Assembly: GCA_910587835.1 (NCBI GenBank)
Contig: CAJUNQ010000049.1
Location: 1 to 8,617 of the forward strand
DNA: 8,617 bases
From: an uncultured Oscillospiraceae bacterium
Lineage (GTDB): Bacteria; Bacillota; Clostridia; Oscillospirales; Acutalibacteraceae
Reading direction: 5' to 3'
Of this stretch, positions 1 to 7,588 are shown one piece after another. Position numbers and translations under genes: made by a program. Each line of letters starts with the position of its first letter. Position 1 is the stretch's first letter. The notes under the pieces are model-generated. The model did not search any database and was not told the origin of the DNA. It was given only the letters and a program-made list of their open reading frames with translations.

Positions 1-1
1 G

Positions 2-172
2 ATTGACCTGGCCGCCAGACTGGAAGTGAAGAACGGCACGCTGCTGTGGCCCGTGCGCATTGCCGCCGCCGGCACTTTGGTGACTCCCGGCGGAGCTATG
101 GAGATTTTGACCCTGCTGGGCCGGGAGGAGGCCCTGCGCCGGCTGAAGCTCGGGTTGGAGAAGCTGGTATGA
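2..172 (+). CDS. gltX: Glutamyl-tRNA synthetase, C-terminal end (partial)
   Basis: Only the last 56 codons are inside the window; the gene starts to the left. The frame reads through a Leu-Leu-Trp-Pro-Val-Arg motif, then Thr-Pro-Gly-Gly, then a Leu-Leu-Gly-Arg-Glu-Glu helix, and ends in Leu-Glu-Lys-Leu-Val. This pattern is characteristic of the end of the anticodon-binding helical domain of class I glutamyl-tRNA synthetases. The whole enzyme charges tRNA-Glu with glutamate in the cytoplasm. Its TGA stop overlaps the ATG of the next gene as ATGA, which suggests co-transcription and translational coupling. A Gln-tRNA synthetase lies about 620 bases downstream, so this GltX probably need not mischarge tRNA-Gln, but specificity cannot be read from this fragment. 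The family call is fairly certain although the catalytic domain is not visible. Confidence 0.87.
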   Translation: MDLAARLEVKNGTLLWPVRIAAAGTLVTPGGAMEILTLLGREEALRRLKLGLEKLV

Positions 173-684
173 ACCTCATAAAGACGAGCCGCCTGGAGCT
201 GCGCCCTCTTTCCGATGCCGACAGGGACAGGGTGGTGGACATTCTGCGGGACGAGACGGTGAAAAGGACCTACATGGTCCCGGACATCACCAGCCGGGAG
301 ATGGAGGAGAAGCTATTCCGGCACCTGTGGAGCCTGACACGAAGCAGAGAGCGCTTTGCCTGGGCAGTCTGCTGTCAAGGGGAGCTGATTGGCTTTGTGC
401 ACGAGGTGGAGCGGCAGGACGATTGGGTTGAGCTGGGCTGGGCCCTTCATCCCCTCTGGCATGGTCAGGGGTTTGCCACCGAGGCGGTGTGCGCTGCCAT
501 AGAGGCCATGTTTGCCCAGGGTGTGGCGGAGGTCCGGGCCGGGGCGTTTGAAAGCAATCCCGCCAGTATTCAGGTCATGGAAAAATGTGGGATGCAGCCC
601 ATTGGCTTGACAGAGCAGATATCCTACCGGGGGCAGCAGCACCGGTGTGTATACCGCTCGATAAGGAGGCAGGAGAAGTTATGA
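169..684 (+). CDS. GNAT family N-acetyltransferase, RimJ/RimL type
   Basis: This 171-residue protein opens with Thr-Ser-Arg-Leu-Glu-Leu-Arg-Pro-Leu, the usual first strand of RimJ/RimL-like acetyltransferases. The acetyl-CoA pyrophosphate loop is visible as His-Gly-Gln-Gly-Phe-Ala-Thr-Glu-Ala at about residues 98-106. The late helix, Asn-Pro-Ala-Ser-Ile-Gln-Val-Met-Glu-Lys-Cys-Gly at about 136-147, is also typical. Members transfer acetyl groups from acetyl-CoA to amino groups, often on ribosomal protein N-termini but also on small molecules; the substrate here is unknown. I chose the ATG at 169 because GGAG lies 8 bases upstream and the N-terminus then matches the family. A longer GTG-initiated frame from base 46 would read through gltX in another frame and adds no family sequence. 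The start overlaps the gltX stop by ATGA and the stop overlaps a small downstream ORF the same way. Confidence 0.88.
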   Translation: MNLIKTSRLELRPLSDADRDRVVDILRDETVKRTYMVPDITSREMEEKLFRHLWSLTRSRERFAWAVCCQGELIGFVHEVERQDDWVELGWALHPLWHGQGFATEAVCAAIEAMFAQGVAEVRAGAFESNPASIQVMEKCGMQPIGLTEQISYRGQQHRCVYRSIRRQEKL

Positions 685-776
685 ACCTACAGCCGCGAAA
701 TCAGCGGGCCGTGTTCCGACAGCGGGCGAGGCAGTCAGACCAGCTTCTATTTATCCTGCATAGAATAACCCGCTAG
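681..776 (+). CDS. Possible small protein or leader ORF (31 aa), arginine-rich
   Basis: An ATG at 681 overlaps the TGA of the acetyltransferase (ATGA) and has strong Shine-Dalgarno matches: AGGAGG at 664-669 and AGGAG at 671-675. The frame runs 31 codons to TAG. The product begins Met-Asn-Leu-Gln-Pro-Arg-Asn-Gln-Arg and contains seven arginines and five glutamines. Its last third is more hydrophobic (Leu-Leu-Phe-Ile-Leu). I recognise no family. It ends 17 bases before glnS. It could be a real small protein, a spacer peptide that carries ribosomes from the acetyltransferase to glnS, or a chance frame. The good ribosome binding site and the repeat of the ATGA arrangement favour translation, but its short length and rare codons such as CTA and ATA argue for caution. 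Confidence 0.38.
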   Translation: MNLQPRNQRAVFRQRARQSDQLLFILHRITR

Positions 777-793
777 AAATGAGGTAACTGAGA

Positions 794-2494
<1,701 letters not shown>

Positions 2495-2497
2495 TAT

Positions 2498-2502
2498 GGA
2501 GG
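2498..2502 (+). promoter_or_regulatory. Ribosome binding site fixing the GTG start of the hydrolase
   Basis: GGAGG lies 7 bases before the GTG at 2510. It decides the start. An ATG at 2508 in another frame stops after eight codons, and another ATG at 2496 is out of frame with the hydrolase. Confidence 0.75.
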
Positions 2503-2509
2503 AAATAAT

Positions 2510-3205
2510 GTGGAGGCCCAAAGAATTGAGATAGGCGGCATCCCGGCCCTGATCTGGGGCGGGGCGTCAGAGAAGGTGTATGTTCATGTGCACGGCAAAA
2601 TGTCCCGCAAGGAGTTCGCGGAGGATTTTGCGGCTATTGCCGGGGAAAAGGGCTATCAGACCCTGAGCTTTGACTTGCCCGAGCATGGCGAGCGGTCGGA
2701 GGACCACCAATACCCCTGCGATATTTGGAACGGTCCCAGGGATTTGAAAACGATTGCGGACTATGCCTTTTCCGGCTGGAAATCCGTTTCTCTTTACGGC
2801 GGGAGCCTGGGCGCGTTTTTCAGCCTGGATGCTTACCGGGAGCTGCCCTTTCAGAAATGCCTGTTCCAGTCTCCAATCGTGGACATGGAATTCCTTGTCC
2901 ACCGGATGATGGACGAGTTTGGCGTAACCGAGGCGGAGCTTCGGGAGAAGAGAGTCATACCCAACCCCATTGACCCGCTGCGCTGGGACTACTATCAGTA
3001 TGTAACGGAAAACCCCATTACAGGCTGGCCGATTCCCACATCGATTCTGTATGGCGGGAACGACTGGTTCCAGTCGGAGGAGGTCATTCGGCGTTTTGCT
3101 GAGAAGTTTGGCTGTGATTTGACCATCGCCCCTGACAAGGAACACGCCTTTATGGGCGAAGGGGACGCTCAGCTTGTGCAGGGTTGGTACCGTGAAAAAA
3201 TCTGA
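2510..3205 (+). CDS. Alpha/beta hydrolase
   Basis: This 231-residue cytoplasmic protein has the layout of a serine alpha/beta hydrolase. A His-Val-His-Gly-Lys stretch at residues 26-30 follows the first core strand and fits the oxyanion-hole region. The nucleophile elbow Gly-Gly-Ser-Leu-Gly at 97-101 places Ser99. Tyr-Gly-Gly-Asn-Asp-Trp at 181-186 gives Asp185 as the acid. Glu-His-Ala-Phe at 211-214 gives His212 as the base. No signal peptide is present. Translation starts with GTG. The gene lies 15 bases after glnS and so probably shares its transcript. The substrate cannot be predicted: esterase, thioesterase or peptidase-like activities are all possible. Nothing links it by sequence to tRNA charging, so the pairing with glnS may be incidental. 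A hairpin 16 bases after the stop ends the cluster. Confidence 0.85.
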   Translation: MEAQRIEIGGIPALIWGGASEKVYVHVHGKMSRKEFAEDFAAIAGEKGYQTLSFDLPEHGERSEDHQYPCDIWNGPRDLKTIADYAFSGWKSVSLYGGSLGAFFSLDAYRELPFQKCLFQSPIVDMEFLVHRMMDEFGVTEAELREKRVIPNPIDPLRWDYYQYVTENPITGWPIPTSILYGGNDWFQSEEVIRRFAEKFGCDLTIAPDKEHAFMGEGDAQLVQGWYREKI

Positions 3206-3221
3206 ATCAAGAAGCAAGACC

Positions 3222-3252
3222 AAAGGCCGGGAGTGTAAAGCTCCCGGCCTTT
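3222..3252. terminator. Bidirectional intrinsic terminator between convergent genes
   Basis: A perfect 12-bp inverted repeat (arms 3222-3233 and 3241-3252) encloses a 7-base loop. The GC-rich core GGCCGGGAG/CTCCCGGCC is flanked by AAA and TTTT, so each strand carries a short U run after the stem. The hydrolase stop is 16 bases to the left and the minus-strand acetyltransferase stop is 11 bases to the right. The placement fits termination of both convergent transcripts. The U tract is short (four on the plus strand, three on the minus strand), so efficiency may be moderate. Confidence 0.85.
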
Positions 3253-3263
3253 TCACGTGCCTT

Positions 3264-4325
3264 TTATATGGTGATCCAATACCGCCGCAGGTCCTCCACC
3301 ACGTTTTCCAGCTGACCGCCGCAGTCCTCAATGGTGCGGGCAGAGGCGGGGTTGTCCTCCTCGCAGCAGAGCAGGGCCTTTTCAATCCCCTTCTCCTTGG
3401 CCTTTTCCATGCCCAGGCCCAGCATGTAGGGGGCGTAATGACGGCCCCGCAGGCTGGGGCGTATGCCGTAGCCGATGTGTCCGCCGCCGTTGAGCAGGCG
3501 GTCGGTGAGATAGTGGCGCAGGTCCAGGGCCCCCGCCGGGCCGGTCTTCTCGCTGGTGAGTATGTACAGGGTGGACTTGGCGTAAGTAGGCTTTGGTACC
3601 ACCGTGCGCCAGGCCACGGTGCGCTCCATCCAGCGCTCAAAGTTCATGCCCTTTGGGTCCAGCATGAAGGGGGTCACATCGCCGTTGTCGCCATCTACAA
3701 ATTCCTTCTGCATGGCTTCCAGTTGGGGCCGGTCTATCTCCTCCGGCAGTGCCAGAGAGAAGCCCGCCTCCTTGGCCCGCATAGCCCAATACTCCCAGGC
3801 CCGCAGAGAGTAGCAGCACAGGTCCCGCTCCTCGCCGTTGTAGATGACGCTGCCGCTGCGCAGAGTACCCTCATACACAAAGCCGCACTTCTCAATGACC
3901 CGCCGGGAACGCGCGTTGATGGTGTAATGGTTGATGGTCAGCAGCCGCACTTTCATTACCTGGAAAACATAGTCCATCACCGCCCGGACAGCCTCGGTCA
4001 TAAGACCCTGGCCCCAGTAGTCCTTTCCTAGGACATAGCCAATGCTTCTGCAGCCCTCAATTTTGGGGCGGTGGCCGTCAGCCATCACGCCGATGGAGCC
4101 AATCACCTTCCCGGTTTCCTTGAGCTCCAGGGCGGTTTCAAAGCCGTCCTCCTTGCCCTGCACCCACCGGCTGAGGATCTCCCGGGACTCCTCTATGCTC
4201 TCGTGGGGCTTCCAGCCCGCCCAGGGGCCCACGTCCGGGTTTTGGGCATAGGCATAAAAGTCTTCTAAATCCTCCATGCGCCAGGGCCGCAGCCGCAGGC
4301 GCGCTGTCTCAATCACATCCTTCAT
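3264..4325 (-). CDS. Double GNAT-domain acetyltransferase (fused RimL-like and COG3981-like domains)
   Basis: The 353-residue protein contains two complete GNAT-like halves. Residues 1 to about 180 form a RimJ/RimL-type domain: it opens Glu-Thr-Ala-Arg-Leu-Arg-Leu-Arg-Pro-Trp, has the acetyl-CoA loop Tyr-Trp-Gly-Gln-Gly-Leu-Met-Thr-Glu-Ala at about 103-112, and the helix Ala-Arg-Ser-Arg-Arg-Val-Ile-Glu-Lys-Cys-Gly-Phe at 138-149. Residues from about 190 to the end resemble the predicted acetyltransferase group COG3981: Gly-Tyr-Gly-Ile-Arg-Pro-Ser-Leu-Arg-Gly-Arg-His-Tyr-Ala at 285-298, then Asn-Pro-Ala-Ser-Ala-Arg-Thr-Ile-Glu at 325-333. In that loop the usual glycine of Arg-Gly-Lys/Arg-Gly-Tyr-Ala is His296, so acetyl-CoA binding by the second half may be altered. 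Substrates are unknown. The ATG follows GAGGAGAG and overlaps the cupin stop by ATGA. It is the last gene of the prmA operon. Confidence 0.88.
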   Translation of the reverse strand: MKDVIETARLRLRPWRMEDLEDFYAYAQNPDVGPWAGWKPHESIEESREILSRWVQGKEDGFETALELKETGKVIGSIGVMADGHRPKIEGCRSIGYVLGKDYWGQGLMTEAVRAVMDYVFQVMKVRLLTINHYTINARSRRVIEKCGFVYEGTLRSGSVIYNGEERDLCCYSLRAWEYWAMRAKEAGFSLALPEEIDRPQLEAMQKEFVDGDNGDVTPFMLDPKGMNFERWMERTVAWRTVVPKPTYAKSTLYILTSEKTGPAGALDLRHYLTDRLLNGGGHIGYGIRPSLRGRHYAPYMLGLGMEKAKEKGIEKALLCCEEDNPASARTIEDCGGQLENVVEDLRRYWITI

Positions 4326-4711
4326 GGCTCTCTCCTCTTTTCTGTTGACTGTCTCTCCTGATAGGCATACCCAAAATGAATGGGCGGCGCGGTGACAGAG
4401 AGATAGACAAACTCCGCCTCTCCGTCGTTCACCAGGCCGTGGACGTCTCCGTCCACAAACCGCGCCACGTCCCCCACCCGGAAGGGCTGCTCCTGCCCCT
4501 CTGCCAAAAGCAGCCTGCCGCTGCCTGTTAAAGCGTACCAGATCTGCTCTGCGCTCTGGTGGACATGCCTGGGCTGGCTGGCCCCCGGTTCCAGGTGGAC
4601 CTCAGTGACCGTCACCCGCTGGCTCCGGGAATTCTCCGGGTTCAGCAGCTGCCGGGAGATAACTCCCGGGTTGCTCAGAGCGGTAATCTCCGCCGCCGGA
4701 ATAAATTCCAT
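4322..4711 (-). CDS. Small single-domain cupin protein
   Basis: This 129-residue protein is one cupin barrel. Motif 1 is clear: Gly43, five residues, His49-Val-His51, three residues, Glu55, then a glycine at 63. Motif 2 is Gly80, Gly88, His91 and Asn95. The two motif-1 histidines, Glu55 and His91 are the expected metal ligands, so metal binding is likely intact. The proline normally found in motif 2 is Val86. Small cupins may be dioxygenases, isomerases or simple ligand-binding proteins, and sequence alone does not decide. The start ATG is preceded by GAGAGGGGG, which overlaps the prmA stop; the gap to prmA is 12 bases. Its own stop overlaps the next start by ATGA. It is therefore very likely translated from the prmA transcript. 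Confidence 0.87.
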   Translation of the reverse strand: MEFIPAAEITALSNPGVISRQLLNPENSRSQRVTVTEVHLEPGASQPRHVHQSAEQIWYALTGSGRLLLAEGQEQPFRVGDVARFVDGDVHGLVNDGEAEFVYLSVTAPPIHFGYAYQERQSTEKRREP

Positions 4712-4723
4712 GTTTTCCCCCTC

Positions 4724-5647
4724 TCAGCAGGCCCGCAGGGCCATGGCCACCCAGCCCCGGTCCTCCCGGCGCTCTATGACAGTATACCTGCCTGCCAGCG
4801 CGGCCAGCACGTCGGCCTCCCGGGCGTCAATAATGCCGCTGATAATGTACACCCCGCCCGGGGCCAGGAACCGGGGCACGTCCCGGGTGAGCTCAATAAC
4901 CACATCCGCCACAATGTTGGCGGCAATCAGCTGGTACTGTCCGCTGACCTTGTCCGCCAGGTTGCCGCAAAGGCCGGTAAAGCGCGCCTCCACCCCATTG
5001 AGCCGGGCGTTCTCTTTGGCAGTCTTCACGGCCAGGGGGTCAATGTCCACCCCCACCGCAGAGCCCGCCCCCAGCAGCAGCGCCGCCACCGAGAGAATGC
5101 CGCTGCCGCAGCCCATGTCCAGCACCGCGCCGCCTGGGGCAAGATATCGCTCGATAAGCTCCAGACACAGGCGGGTAGTCTCATGGGCGCCGGTGCCAAA
5201 GGCCAGGCCGGGCTCCAGGTTCAGCACCGCACGGCCCTGGGGGTCAAACGCCTCCTCCCACACAGGGCGGATCAGCAGCCTTTCGCCCACAGGGATGGGC
5301 TTGAAATACTTTTTCCAGTTGTTCAGCCAGTCGTCCATGGCGCAGCCGCTCTGGCCGATGGTATGGGGAATGCCGCAGGCCCCCAGACGCTCCTCCAAAA
5401 AGGAGACCGCCTCGGCAGGATTGTCCTCCGGGCTGATGTAGACATGGATGACGGCATGCTCCCTGTCCTTGGCCAGCAGCTCCTCATCAATCAAATCAAT
5501 ATGGGCAATCTCCCTGGCTTCCTCTTCTAAATGGGAGTAGTCCTCAATATAGATGCCATGGGGCACTGTCATATTGGCAATGTTCCCGGCTGTCTCCGCC
5601 TTGGCTGCGGGTACAGAAATAGTGATCTCAGTCCAGCTCTCGCTCAC
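4724..5647 (-). CDS. prmA: Ribosomal protein L11 methyltransferase
   Basis: PrmA uses S-adenosylmethionine to methylate lysines and the N-terminus of ribosomal protein L11. The 307-residue product has the N-terminal substrate-recognition domain (about 1-95), a linker, and a class I methyltransferase domain. Visible signatures are Gly-Leu-Ala-Phe-Gly-Thr-Gly-Ala-His-Glu-Thr-Thr at 147-158, which is nearly diagnostic for PrmA, the SAM loop Asp-Met-Gly-Cys-Gly-Ser-Gly at 177-183, the acidic strand Val-Asp-Ile-Asp at 200-203, and Asn-Ile-Val-Ala-Asp at 244-248. Length is normal. The start is GTG, chosen because GGGGAGGG lies 7 bases upstream. It is the first gene of a three-gene operon with a cupin and a double GNAT, and it reads from a near-consensus promoter at 5788-5816. 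In many Firmicutes rsmE follows prmA; it does not here. Confidence 0.96.
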   Translation of the reverse strand: MSESWTEITISVPAAKAETAGNIANMTVPHGIYIEDYSHLEEEAREIAHIDLIDEELLAKDREHAVIHVYISPEDNPAEAVSFLEERLGACGIPHTIGQSGCAMDDWLNNWKKYFKPIPVGERLLIRPVWEEAFDPQGRAVLNLEPGLAFGTGAHETTRLCLELIERYLAPGGAVLDMGCGSGILSVAALLLGAGSAVGVDIDPLAVKTAKENARLNGVEARFTGLCGNLADKVSGQYQLIAANIVADVVIELTRDVPRFLAPGGVYIISGIIDAREADVLAALAGRYTVIERREDRGWVAMALRAC

Positions 5648-5654
5648 GCTGTGT

Positions 5655-5662
5655 CCCTCCCC
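5655..5662 (-). promoter_or_regulatory. Ribosome binding site fixing the GTG start of prmA
   Basis: Read on the minus strand this is GGGGAGGG, 7 bases before the GTG at 5647. It is the strongest Shine-Dalgarno match near the start. The ATG further upstream, at 5687-5685, is out of frame with prmA. Confidence 0.7.
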
Positions 5663-5687
5663 TGTTGTGATCGTAAACGCGGCTCAT

Positions 5688-5707
5688 AAAGAGGCCTTCC
5701 CCTCTTT
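5688..5707 (-). promoter_or_regulatory. Hairpin in the prmA leader with a Shine-Dalgarno-like loop
   Basis: On the minus strand a 7-bp stem, AAAGAGG paired with CCTCTTT, encloses the loop GGAAGG. The loop is itself a Shine-Dalgarno-like sequence, and the 3' arm abuts an ATG (5687-5685). That ATG opens a 19-codon frame ending at 5628, which overlaps the first 20 bases of prmA in another frame. The structure lies inside the leader expected from the promoter at 5788-5816. The hairpin is plainly visible, but any role in translation control is inference, and there is no U run that would make it a terminator. Confidence 0.4.
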
Positions 5708-5761
5708 GGCGGCTTTGCTGTCCGGCTGAACAACCGGCATGTACCGATCATTCTGCGCGTT

Positions 5762-5774
5762 TACTATATATAAC
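5762..5774 (+). promoter_or_regulatory. Weak candidate -10 region for the flippase gene
   Basis: An AT-rich run containing TATATA and TATAAC is the only plus-strand -10-like sequence in the divergent intergenic region. I find no convincing -35 element 16 to 18 bases upstream, so the assignment is tentative. It lies a few bases past the predicted transcription start of the opposing prmA promoter, so the two could interfere. Confidence 0.2.
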
Positions 5775-5787
5775 AGATATTTCCGTT

Positions 5788-5816
5788 ATTTTACTCCCGA
5801 ACGGGTGCTTTGTCAA
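5788..5816 (-). promoter_or_regulatory. Sigma-A type promoter for the prmA operon
   Basis: On the minus strand a perfect TTGACA (5816-5811) is followed after exactly 17 bases by TAAAAT (5793-5788). This is one mismatch from the vegetative consensus with ideal spacing. It points toward prmA and predicts a start of transcription near 5781 and a leader of about 130 bases. It is the best promoter I can see in the window. Confidence 0.8.
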
Positions 5817-5862
5817 TCAAAAAAGGGAAATCTTTACGGTTTTCATTCTAAGGAGCAAAACT

Positions 5863-7383
5863 ATGACCAAGAAAAAATTTTTCCTTCAGGGCGTTGCGCT
5901 GACAGCGGTCTCCCTGTTCCTGCGGGTCACCAATATGGGCTACCGCTCTTATCTCTCCCAAAAAATCGGCGCAGGGGGCATGGGGCTCTATCAGCTCATT
6001 TTTTCCATCTTTATGCTGACCGTCACCCTCTCCACCTCAGGCATCAGCCTGGCCGTCACCCGCATGGTGACAGCGGCCATTGCCGGGGGCCGGCGGCAGA
6101 CCGTGCGCTCGGTGGTGGCAAAGTGCTTCGGCTTCTGCCTGAGCATCAGCCTGGGCATTGCCCTTTTGCTGTTTCTGCTGGCCGGCCCTGCCGCCGGTCT
6201 TTTGCTGGATATGCCCCAGGCCGCCCCCTGCCTGCGCATTCTGGGACTGGGCCTGCCCTTCATGTCCCTGTGCACCTGCATGAAGGGCTATTTTCTGGCT
6301 GTAGACGAGTCCCTGAACACTGCTGTGTCCGACGCATTGGAGCAAATTCTGACCATTGGGGCCACTGTGTTTTTCTTCTGGTATTTTGCCCCCCACAGCA
6401 TCGAGTCCGCCTGCCTGGCGGCAATGGGGGCCTCTACTTTGGGCGAGGCCGTGTCCTTTCTCACCAGCTGGGCCGCTTACCGCAAAAGCCTTGCCCGCAA
6501 CACCCCAGTCAAGAAGGAAAAAAGCCAGGGGGTGCTGGCAGGGCTCTGCCACATTGCCCTGCCCTGCACCCTCAGCTCCGCAGCCCGCAGCGCCCTGAAC
6601 ACCGGTGAAAACCTGCTCATTCCCCGGGAGCTCCGACGCTTCGGCCTGAGCAGCGACCAGGCCCTCTCCCAATACGGTCTGCTGCAGGGCATGGCCATGC
6701 CTATGCTATACTTTCCCTCCTCCTTCCTCACCTCCTTTGCCTCCCTGCTCATCCCCAAGGTTGCCAAAGAGCGGGAGCTGAGCCACAAAAACGCGGTGGC
6801 CCACATTGCGGGCCGGGCAGTGCAGGCGGCGCTGGCCTTTGGTATGTTCTTCGCCGCGCTGTTTCTGGCCTTTGGGGACAGCTGGGGCCAGGCTTTTTAC
6901 CACAACGGCAGCGCCGGGGCATATTTGCGGGTGCTGGCCCCCCTGGTGCCCCTCACCTACCTGGACGTGGTGGTAGACAGCCTGCTCAAGGGGCTGGACC
7001 AGCAATTCAACTCCATGAAATACAATCTGGCGGACTCCCTCATCCGGGTGCTGCTGGTGCTGTGTCTGCTGCGGTTTTTCGGCATGGAGAGCTATGTGGG
7101 CATTCTGTTTTTCAGCACCATCTTCAATGCCTCTCTCAGCCTGCACCGGCTCATTCAGGTCAGCGAGCTGCGCCTCTCTCTGACAGAGGATGTGCTTCTG
7201 CCCCTGCTCTGCGCCGCCACAGCAGTGGGCCTCAGCCGGGCGCTGCTGGCGGGAGCGCCTCTGGGGGGCTTTCCGCTGGTGCTGGTCCAAACCGGAGTCT
7301 CCGCAGCCGGGTTTGCCGCCGTCTATTTCGGCTCCCGGCGGTGGCTGGCCAAGGGGCGGCGGGAAGTGTCAGGCCTCCGGTAA
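5863..7383 (+). CDS. SpoVB/MurJ-like polysaccharide or lipid-linked precursor flippase (MOP superfamily)
   Basis: The 506-residue product is a polytopic inner-membrane protein with about 12 to 14 hydrophobic segments. It matches the layout of the SpoVB/MurJ branch of the MOP exporters, which move undecaprenyl-linked sugar precursors across the membrane. Its N-terminus runs from a short lysine-rich start into the first helix, then Tyr-Arg-Ser-Tyr-Leu-Ser-Gln-Lys-Ile-Gly-Ala at 27-37 and Gly-Leu-Tyr-Gln-Leu at 41-45, as in SpoVB. The mid-protein segment Tyr-Gly-Leu-Leu-Gln-Gly-Met-Ala at 271-278 and Leu-Ile-Pro-Lys-Val-Ala at 296-301 is also typical. Length is close to SpoVB (518 in B. subtilis). 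The ATG has AAGGAG 8 bases upstream. A role in spore cortex versus vegetative wall or capsule cannot be separated from sequence, so no symbol is given. It is monocistronic, and a hairpin follows at 7425. Confidence 0.87.
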   Translation: MTKKKFFLQGVALTAVSLFLRVTNMGYRSYLSQKIGAGGMGLYQLIFSIFMLTVTLSTSGISLAVTRMVTAAIAGGRRQTVRSVVAKCFGFCLSISLGIALLLFLLAGPAAGLLLDMPQAAPCLRILGLGLPFMSLCTCMKGYFLAVDESLNTAVSDALEQILTIGATVFFFWYFAPHSIESACLAAMGASTLGEAVSFLTSWAAYRKSLARNTPVKKEKSQGVLAGLCHIALPCTLSSAARSALNTGENLLIPRELRRFGLSSDQALSQYGLLQGMAMPMLYFPSSFLTSFASLLIPKVAKERELSHKNAVAHIAGRAVQAALAFGMFFAALFLAFGDSWGQAFYHNGSAGAYLRVLAPLVPLTYLDVVVDSLLKGLDQQFNSMKYNLADSLIRVLLVLCLLRFFGMESYVGILFFSTIFNASLSLHRLIQVSELRLSLTEDVLLPLLCAATAVGLSRALLAGAPLGGFPLVLVQTGVSAAGFAAVYFGSRRWLAKGRREVSGLR

Positions 7384-7424
7384 AGGGGCGGTGGCTCCCC
7401 TACCCGGGGCCGCAAAGAGACGCA

Positions 7425-7455
7425 AGAGGCACAGCGAACGCCCCGCTGTGCCTCT
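7425..7455. terminator. Hairpin after the flippase gene, probable terminator
   Basis: A perfect 12-bp inverted repeat has arms AGAGGCACAGCG (7425-7436) and CGCTGTGCCTCT (7444-7455) and a 7-base loop. It lies 41 bases after the flippase stop. The downstream sequence TACTGCTTTGG has no real U run, so it is not a textbook intrinsic terminator. It may act with Rho or as an RNA 3'-end stabiliser. Confidence 0.6.
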
Positions 7456-7487
7456 ACTGCTTTGGTTGGTTATGACTTTTTAGTGGC

Positions 7488-7506
7488 AGAAGCATCATAG
7501 GCTTCT
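7488..7506. repeat. Short inverted repeat in the 7384-7619 gap
   Basis: Arms AGAAGC (7488-7493) and GCTTCT (7501-7506) flank a 7-base loop. The stem is short and lacks a U run on either side. It may be one unit of the structured gap but carries no clear role alone. Confidence 0.35.
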
Positions 7507-7543
7507 CACCGTTGGTTGGGGCGGGCTCACTGCCGTTCACATG

Positions 7544-7588
7544 GTTGACACGGGGTGCCCCACAATGTGCACTGCTCCCCATGTCAAC
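7544..7588. repeat. Long inverted repeat downstream of the membrane protein gene
   Basis: Arms GTTGACACGGGG (7544-7555) and CCCCATGTCAAC (7577-7588) match at 11 of 12 positions and enclose 21 bases. On the minus strand the one mismatch becomes a G-U wobble, so the minus-strand RNA can form a full 12-bp stem. The loop holds a further GTGC...GCAC pairing. It begins 31 bases after the stop of the minus-strand membrane protein gene. It could be a 3'-end structure for that mRNA, a protein-binding palindrome, or a remnant of a small mobile element. No U run follows on either strand. Confidence 0.5.

Noticed and set aside
685..793. T-box riboswitch ahead of glnS
   Set aside because: The gap is only about 110 bases, shows no AGGGUGGNACCGCG-like T-box or terminator stem, and is mostly filled by a small ORF.
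2567..3640. Long minus-strand open frame of 357 codons across the hydrolase and the end of the double GNAT
   Set aside because: It spans the bidirectional terminator and lies antisense to the hydrolase and out of frame with the double GNAT. Its translation is rich in Pro, Arg and Ala with no domain pattern, so it is a by-product of GC-rich codon use.
4559..5530. Long plus-strand open frame of 323 codons opposite prmA and the cupin
   Set aside because: It is antisense to prmA, which has clear family motifs. The frame has no ribosome binding site or recognisable domain and is low-complexity in His, Pro and Gln.
5739..6608. Plus-strand open frame of 289 codons overlapping the flippase
   Set aside because: It begins upstream in the intergenic region and runs in a different frame through conserved flippase codons; no family pattern is visible.
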